Source: Bacteroidales bacterium (lineage in GTDB: Bacteria; Bacteroidota; Bacteroidia; Bacteroidales; VadinHA17). From it: 9,530 bases of DNA. The notes under the pieces were generated by a model, which worked only from the letters and a program-made list of their open reading frames with translations, was not told the origin of the DNA and ran no database searches. How positions within the stretch are numbered: position 1 is the first letter of the stretch; each line of letters opens with the position of its first letter. Below are positions 6,127-9,530 of this stretch, one piece after another. The stretch is from assembly GCA_003501665.1 (NCBI GenBank), contig DNOQ01000464.1, forward strand, positions 1,048 through 10,577, in the 5' to 3' direction. The position numbers and the translations under genes are program-made.

Positions 6127-6720
6127 ATGGACGGGATTTGTGCCATAATACTTGCAGCCGGGGGATCGGTAAGGATGGGAACAGGGAAAATGCTTCTGCC
6201 ATACCGGGGAAGAACTATTATCGAAAAAGTAATTGAAAATGTCCTGGCGGCCGGGATAACCCATGCTGTTGTTGTTACAGGTTCCGGGAAAGATGAAATT
6301 ATCAAAGTGATAAGGAGATTCCCGGTTGAGCAGTGCTTTAATGACAAATGGAAGGAGGGAATGCTCTCCTCGGTTCAATGCGGGATCAGATCATTGCCTG
6401 AACAATGCAATGGAGCTGTGGTCTTTCTTGGTGATCAACCCATGATTGATGCATCGACAATTGAAGAATTAATTTATGCATATAATAAATCAGAAAAAAA
6501 CATAATCATTCCGGTTTTTTTAAAAAAAAGAGGACATCCGATAATTATCGGAAGGAAATATTTCAATGAGATTGCAAAACTTAAACAGGATGAAGGATTG
6601 CGTATGCTGGCTCACAAATTCCCGGTTGATGTTCTTGAAGTGGAAACCGGTAACCAATCTATCCTTAAAGATATAGATACTCCTGAAGATTACATAAATG
6701 AATTAAATCAAATTGACTGA
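6127..6720 (+). CDS. mocA: Molybdenum cofactor cytidylyltransferase (MobA/MocA-like NTP transferase)
   Basis: A 197-residue nucleotidyltransferase that probably joins CMP to molybdopterin to make the cytosine dinucleotide cofactor used by xanthine-oxidase-family enzymes. The N-terminal nucleotide-binding loop is LAAGGSVRMG (9-18), followed by K21. GMLSSVQCGI (78-87), the metal-binding GDQP (102-105), KRGHP (134-138) and DIDTPEDY (182-189) are the other family blocks. LAAG rather than LAGG favours the CTP-using MocA over the GTP-using MobA, and its place beside a hydroxylase agrees. The frame is open upstream to an ATG at 6007, but those 40 residues are a translation of the extragenic repeat (AGFAMTVK appears twice), so the ATG at 6127 directly before DGICAIILAAG is the real start. 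The next gene's ATG lies one base after its stop. Confidence 0.9.
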   Translation: MDGICAIILAAGGSVRMGTGKMLLPYRGRTIIEKVIENVLAAGITHAVVVTGSGKDEIIKVIRRFPVEQCFNDKWKEGMLSSVQCGIRSLPEQCNGAVVFLGDQPMIDASTIEELIYAYNKSEKNIIIPVFLKKRGHPIIIGRKYFNEIAKLKQDEGLRMLAHKFPVDVLEVETGNQSILKDIDTPEDYINELNQID

Positions 6721-6721
6721 T

Positions 6722-7198
6722 ATGGAAGAAAAGTTGAGTTTTATCTTAAACGGGAAAAAGACGGAGGTCCTGATTGATACCTCACAAACCCTTTTATGGG
6801 TTTTAAGGAATCATTTCGGGCTCACCGGTACAAAGTACGGATGCGGCAACGGCTTTTGTGGTGCCTGCACGGTACTTATTGACAATGAACCGGTCAGATC
6901 CTGCCAGCTTGCAGTGGGAGATGTTGCCGGGAAAAATGTAATTACTATTGAAGGTCTTGAAAAAAGAGGAAGGCTCCATCCGGTGCAGAAAGCATTTATC
7001 GAAAATGAGGCTCTTCAGTGCGGATTCTGTACACCCGGAATGATACTTACGGCTGTTGGTCTTTTAGCCAGGAATCCTTCGCCGACACGACAGCAAATAA
7101 TTGACGGTATGGAGGATAATCTGTGCCGTTGCGGTTCACATAACCGTATTATCGACGCAATTGAAGACGCATCCAAAGAAATCAAAGGAGGGAAGTAA
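6722..7198 (+). CDS. 2Fe-2S subunit of a xanthine-dehydrogenase/IorA-type molybdenum hydroxylase
   Basis: A 158-residue electron-transfer subunit carrying two [2Fe-2S] clusters. The N-terminal plant-ferredoxin-like domain has C41, C46 and C49 (GCGNGFCGACT) plus C61. The C-terminal all-helical domain has C100 and C103 (QCGFCTPGM) and C135 and C137 (LCRCG), so all eight ligands are present. Electrons from the molybdenum site in the partner subunit pass through these clusters. The length matches stand-alone IorA/CoxS subunits. The ATG at 6722, one base after the mocA stop, is preferred over an in-frame TTG at 6713 that would overlap mocA, because MEEKLSFILNG matches the family N-terminus. There is no Tat signal of its own, so it would be exported bound to the large subunit. 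The large subunit gene starts two bases after its stop. Confidence 0.94.
   Translation: MEEKLSFILNGKKTEVLIDTSQTLLWVLRNHFGLTGTKYGCGNGFCGACTVLIDNEPVRSCQLAVGDVAGKNVITIEGLEKRGRLHPVQKAFIENEALQCGFCTPGMILTAVGLLARNPSPTRQQIIDGMEDNLCRCGSHNRIIDAIEDASKEIKGGK
7184..7192 (+). promoter_or_regulatory. Strong Shine-Dalgarno sequence for the large subunit
   Basis: AAAGGAGGG ends eight bases before the ATG at 7201, a near-ideal Shine-Dalgarno sequence and spacing. It supports 7201 as the start over the in-frame ATG at 7258. It stands out because the other genes in the window have no clear purine-rich ribosome-binding site, as expected for Bacteroidota. Confidence 0.6.
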
Positions 7199-7200
7199 TC

Positions 7201-9354
7201 ATGAAAGAAAAGGAAAAAATATCACCTGAAATTAACACAAATAGTGAAGGTACAGGGATGAAAAGAAGAAGCTTTATTAAACTTCTCGGGGGTGGAATAA
7301 TCCTGTTCATCCGTCCATGGGAGGCAGTTGACCTGATGACCGCCCTGCCCCAGGAGAGAAGGACCCTTACAAAGGATTATAATGCTTTTCTTCATATTCA
7401 GCAGGATGGGGTGATAACCTGCTATACCGGTAAGATGGAAATGGGACAGGGTGTTATCACCTCCTTGCCGATGATGATGGCGGATGAGCTGAATGTCCCT
7501 GTTGAAAAAATAAAGATTATAATGGGAGACACCGAACTGTGTCCTTATGATGCAGGTACCTGGGGTTCGCAGACAACTCAGACGTTCGGTCCGGCTATGA
7601 GAGCTGCTCTTGCAGAAGCCAGAGCTGTCCTTGTAGAGATGGCATCGGTTCAGCTTGGTGTTCCGGTGGCTCGCCTCGAAGTACGGGATGGTATTATCAT
7701 TGATACGGCAAATCCTAAGAAAAGAATAAGTTATGCTCAACTTGCCAAGGGTAAAAAACTTGAAAAATATCTTGATGTAAAACCCCCGGTAGAGGATTAT
7801 ACAAAATTCACCTGTGTTACAAAACCCCGTAATAAAGTGGATTCTTATGAGAAAGTGACAGGGAAAGCCAAATTTGCCGGCGATCTCAGACTTCCGGGGA
7901 TGGTTTTTGCGAGGATACTGAGACCACCTTCACATGGTGCAAAGCTGAAATCGGCGGATGTCTCCGGGGCTGAGAAAATTGCAGGAGTTAAGGTGGTCAG
8001 GGATGGCGATTTAATAGCAGTCGTCAGTGAGAATCGTGATAAAGTTGATGAAGCTGTTGTCAAAATAGAAGCTGAGTATGAATTTGATGAACTTAAGGTT
8101 AATGACAAAACAATTTTTGACTGGATGCTAAGCGCTCCTTCAGCAGTAAATGTTGTCAGAAGTACAGGAAACATCGAAGAGGGTTATAAGATATCGGATA
8201 CAATTTTCGAATCGGAATTTAATGATGTATATTGTGCACATGCACCCATCGAGACTCACACAGCACTGGCCAGATGGGAAGGAGACAAGGTTACTGTATG
8301 GGCTTCAACACAAACACCTTTTGGACTGCAGGATGGGCTGACAGGTGAGTTTAAATTGTCTCTTGAAAAAGTAAGGGTGATCGCACCATATACCGGCGGA
8401 GGTTTTGGAGGAAAAATTGCTTTCCAGCAGGGAATAGAGGCAGCAAGGATAGCCAGACTTACAGGAAAACCGGTAATGCTTGAGTGGACACGTGAAGAGG
8501 AATTTTTATATGATACCTACCACCCGGCCTCAGTAATCAAAATCAATTCGGGGATTGATAAGAAAGGAAATATAAAGATGTGGGATTATCATGTCTGGTA
8601 TGCAGGAACACGAGGTGCTGATACAATATACGATGTACCGAATGCAAGTCTCACCAATTATACCAGAGGTAAAAATGCACCACCTGTTCATCCTGTCCTT
8701 ACCGGTCCATGGCGTGCACCAAACAATAACACCAATACTTTCGCAAGGGAATCACAAATAGATATAATGGCTTCAAAAGCAGGTATTGATCCTCTTGAGT
8801 TCCGTCTGATGAATCTTAAGGACGAAAAGATGATAGATTGCCTGAAGGCAGTTGCAGATAAATTCGGATATAAGCCGGCTAAGACTCCAGGCGGAAGGGG
8901 AATAGGGATAGCATGCGGACATGATGCAAATACCTGGGTGGCTGAAATTGCAGAGGTTGAGGTTGATAAAGCTACCGGGAAAGTTAAGGTAAAACGAATT
9001 GCCTGCGCTCAGGATATGGGATTATGCGTAAATCCACAAGGTGCTTTATTGCAGATGGAAGGTTGTCTCGCAATGGGACTTGGATATACCCTAAGCGAGG
9101 AAATATTCTTTGAGGGAGGCAATATTCTTACACGTGGATTTGATACTTATGAAATACCCAGATTTTCATGGATCCCTAAAATCGAATGTGTCATATTGCC
9201 ACGTAATGATAAACCTCCAAAGGGAGGTGGTGAACCTGCAATTATTGCTGTAGGGGCCGCCGTAGCAAATGCCATCTGTGATGCGACCGGAGCAAGATTG
9301 TTCAGGATGCCGATGACGCCCGCGAGAGTGTTGAATGCAATAAAAAAGGTGTAA
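7201..9354 (+). CDS. Tat-exported molybdopterin-binding large subunit, IorB/xanthine dehydrogenase family
   Basis: A 717-residue catalytic subunit that would hydroxylate an aldehyde or N-heteroaromatic substrate with water-derived oxygen at a molybdenum site. A twin-arginine signal, KRRSFIKLLGGGIILF, lies at 21-36. As in IorB-like proteins, a molybdenum-domain segment with EMGQGVITS (80-88) comes before the hammerhead domain (about 214-295, SYEKVTGKAKFAGDL). Then come GGGFGGK (399-405), GPWRAP (502-507) and the C-terminal KGGGEPAIIAVGAAVANA (674-691), in which E678 is the likely catalytic base. The length is normal for IorB. The start at 7201 has a strong Shine-Dalgarno sequence; a start at 7258 would put the twin arginines nearer the N-terminus and cannot be fully excluded. 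The small subunit is directly upstream. No FAD subunit or cytochrome follows in the window. The substrate is unknown. Confidence 0.93.
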   Translation: MKEKEKISPEINTNSEGTGMKRRSFIKLLGGGIILFIRPWEAVDLMTALPQERRTLTKDYNAFLHIQQDGVITCYTGKMEMGQGVITSLPMMMADELNVPVEKIKIIMGDTELCPYDAGTWGSQTTQTFGPAMRAALAEARAVLVEMASVQLGVPVARLEVRDGIIIDTANPKKRISYAQLAKGKKLEKYLDVKPPVEDYTKFTCVTKPRNKVDSYEKVTGKAKFAGDLRLPGMVFARILRPPSHGAKLKSADVSGAEKIAGVKVVRDGDLIAVVSENRDKVDEAVVKIEAEYEFDELKVNDKTIFDWMLSAPSAVNVVRSTGNIEEGYKISDTIFESEFNDVYCAHAPIETHTALARWEGDKVTVWASTQTPFGLQDGLTGEFKLSLEKVRVIAPYTGGGFGGKIAFQQGIEAARIARLTGKPVMLEWTREEEFLYDTYHPASVIKINSGIDKKGNIKMWDYHVWYAGTRGADTIYDVPNASLTNYTRGKNAPPVHPVLTGPWRAPNNNTNTFARESQIDIMASKAGIDPLEFRLMNLKDEKMIDCLKAVADKFGYKPAKTPGGRGIGIACGHDANTWVAEIAEVEVDKATGKVKVKRIACAQDMGLCVNPQGALLQMEGCLAMGLGYTLSEEIFFEGGNILTRGFDTYEIPRFSWIPKIECVILPRNDKPPKGGGEPAIIAVGAAVANAICDATGARLFRMPMTPARVLNAIKKV

Positions 9355-9366
9355 GGGTGCAGGGGT

Positions 9367-9405
9367 GACGAAGTGACGAAGGGACGAAGAGACTAAGGGA
9401 CAGAA
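9367..9405 (+). repeat. 8-bp-period GACGAAGN tandem tract
   Basis: Five successive octamers start at 9367, 9375, 9383, 9391 and 9399. The first three are GACGAAG plus one variable base; the last two are degenerate (GACTAAGG, GACAGAAG). The 18-base string GACGAAGGGACGAAGAGA at 9375-9392 recurs exactly at 9455-9472, on the other side of a hairpin element. The tract begins 13 bases after the large-subunit stop codon. The 8-base period does not keep a reading frame, so it is not a protein repeat. It is probably an extragenic low-complexity repeat with slippage-prone copy number. Confidence 0.7.
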
Positions 9406-9423
9406 GTGTTCGGATCAGGGAAT

Positions 9424-9448
9424 CCTCCTGGGAGGGGTTAGGGGTGGG
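9424..9448 (+). other. Hairpin overlapping a G-quadruplex-like motif
   Basis: CCTCC 9424-9428 pairs with GGAGG 9431-9435 across a 2-base gap. The right arm is part of GGGAGGGGTTAGGGGTGGG (9430-9448), which has four runs of three or more Gs with loops of one, three and one bases. It therefore meets the standard G-quadruplex pattern. The two structures share bases and would compete. They lie 70-94 bases after the large-subunit stop, on the transcribed coding strand, and are followed by only four Ts. This may be an inefficient terminator or a 3' end stabiliser. Confidence 0.5.
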
Positions 9449-9454
9449 TTTTAA

Positions 9455-9530
9455 GACGAAGGGACGAAGAGAGTGGGAGAAGGGGAGAGGGTGAGAAGAG
9501 GAGAAGGGGAGACGGGGAGAAGAAGAGACG
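9455..9530 (+). repeat. Purine-rich low-complexity tract at the window end
   Basis: Two further GACGAAGN octamers (9455-9470) run into an almost pure G/A stretch to the window edge, with repeated GAAG, GGGGAGA and GAGAAG words and only occasional T or C. No convincing coding frame is seen. The strand asymmetry is strong (almost all purines on the plus strand), which can favour triplex or R-loop formation. The repeat continues past the window, so its full length is unknown. Confidence 0.6.

Noticed and set aside
6713..6721. TTG start for the 2Fe-2S subunit overlapping mocA
   Set aside because: It would add three residues; the ATG at 6722 gives the standard N-terminus and normal coupling after the mocA stop.

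Overview
The window looks like a chromosomal segment of a Bacteroidota bacterium, probably order Bacteroidales. The evidence is a DnaN tail directly followed by an epsilon-type exonuclease (a Bacteroidales arrangement as I remember it), a Tat-exported Gfo/Idh/MocA oxidoreductase of the type common in that phylum, near-absence of Shine-Dalgarno sequences, and several matches to the Bacteroidota sigma-ABfr -7 element TAnnTTTG. Base composition is moderate and even across the genes. I see no integrase, transposase, phage gene, tRNA, rRNA or CRISPR array.

Layout. (1) 1-1489, plus strand: the last 31 codons of dnaN, a dnaQ-like exonuclease starting at TTG, and a fumarylacetoacetate hydrolase (FAH) family enzyme, all closely packed as one transcription unit. 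(2) 1551-3112, plus strand: a Tat-signal Gfo/Idh/MocA oxidoreductase, then a small tatA with its own probable promoter. (3) 3136-4734, minus strand: a secreted lipoprotein amidase resembling bacterial peptide amidase, convergent with tatA. (4) 4885-9354, plus strand: a molybdenum-hydroxylase locus made of xdhC (cofactor insertion), mocA (molybdopterin cytidylyltransferase), a 2Fe-2S subunit and a Tat-exported molybdopterin-binding large subunit. A repeat element lies between xdhC and mocA. (5) 9355-9530: non-coding, purine-rich repeat DNA with a hairpin and a G-quadruplex-like motif.

How the genes fit together. The last block is a compact kit for one enzyme. MocA would make the cytosine dinucleotide form of the molybdenum cofactor, XdhC would protect and insert it, and the two structural subunits would form an IorAB-like hydroxylase that folds in the cytoplasm and is exported by Tat. 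TatA and a second Tat substrate are encoded a few kilobases upstream. The substrate cannot be read from the sequence, and no FAD subunit or cytochrome is encoded here, so the electron acceptor is unknown.

The least ordinary parts are non-coding. One is a two-unit, exact 72-bp-period hairpin repeat inside the molybdenum operon (5951-6102). The other is the 8-bp-period GACGAAGN tract interrupted by a hairpin/G-quadruplex element after the operon. I found no clear new multi-gene system; the protein-coding content fits known families.
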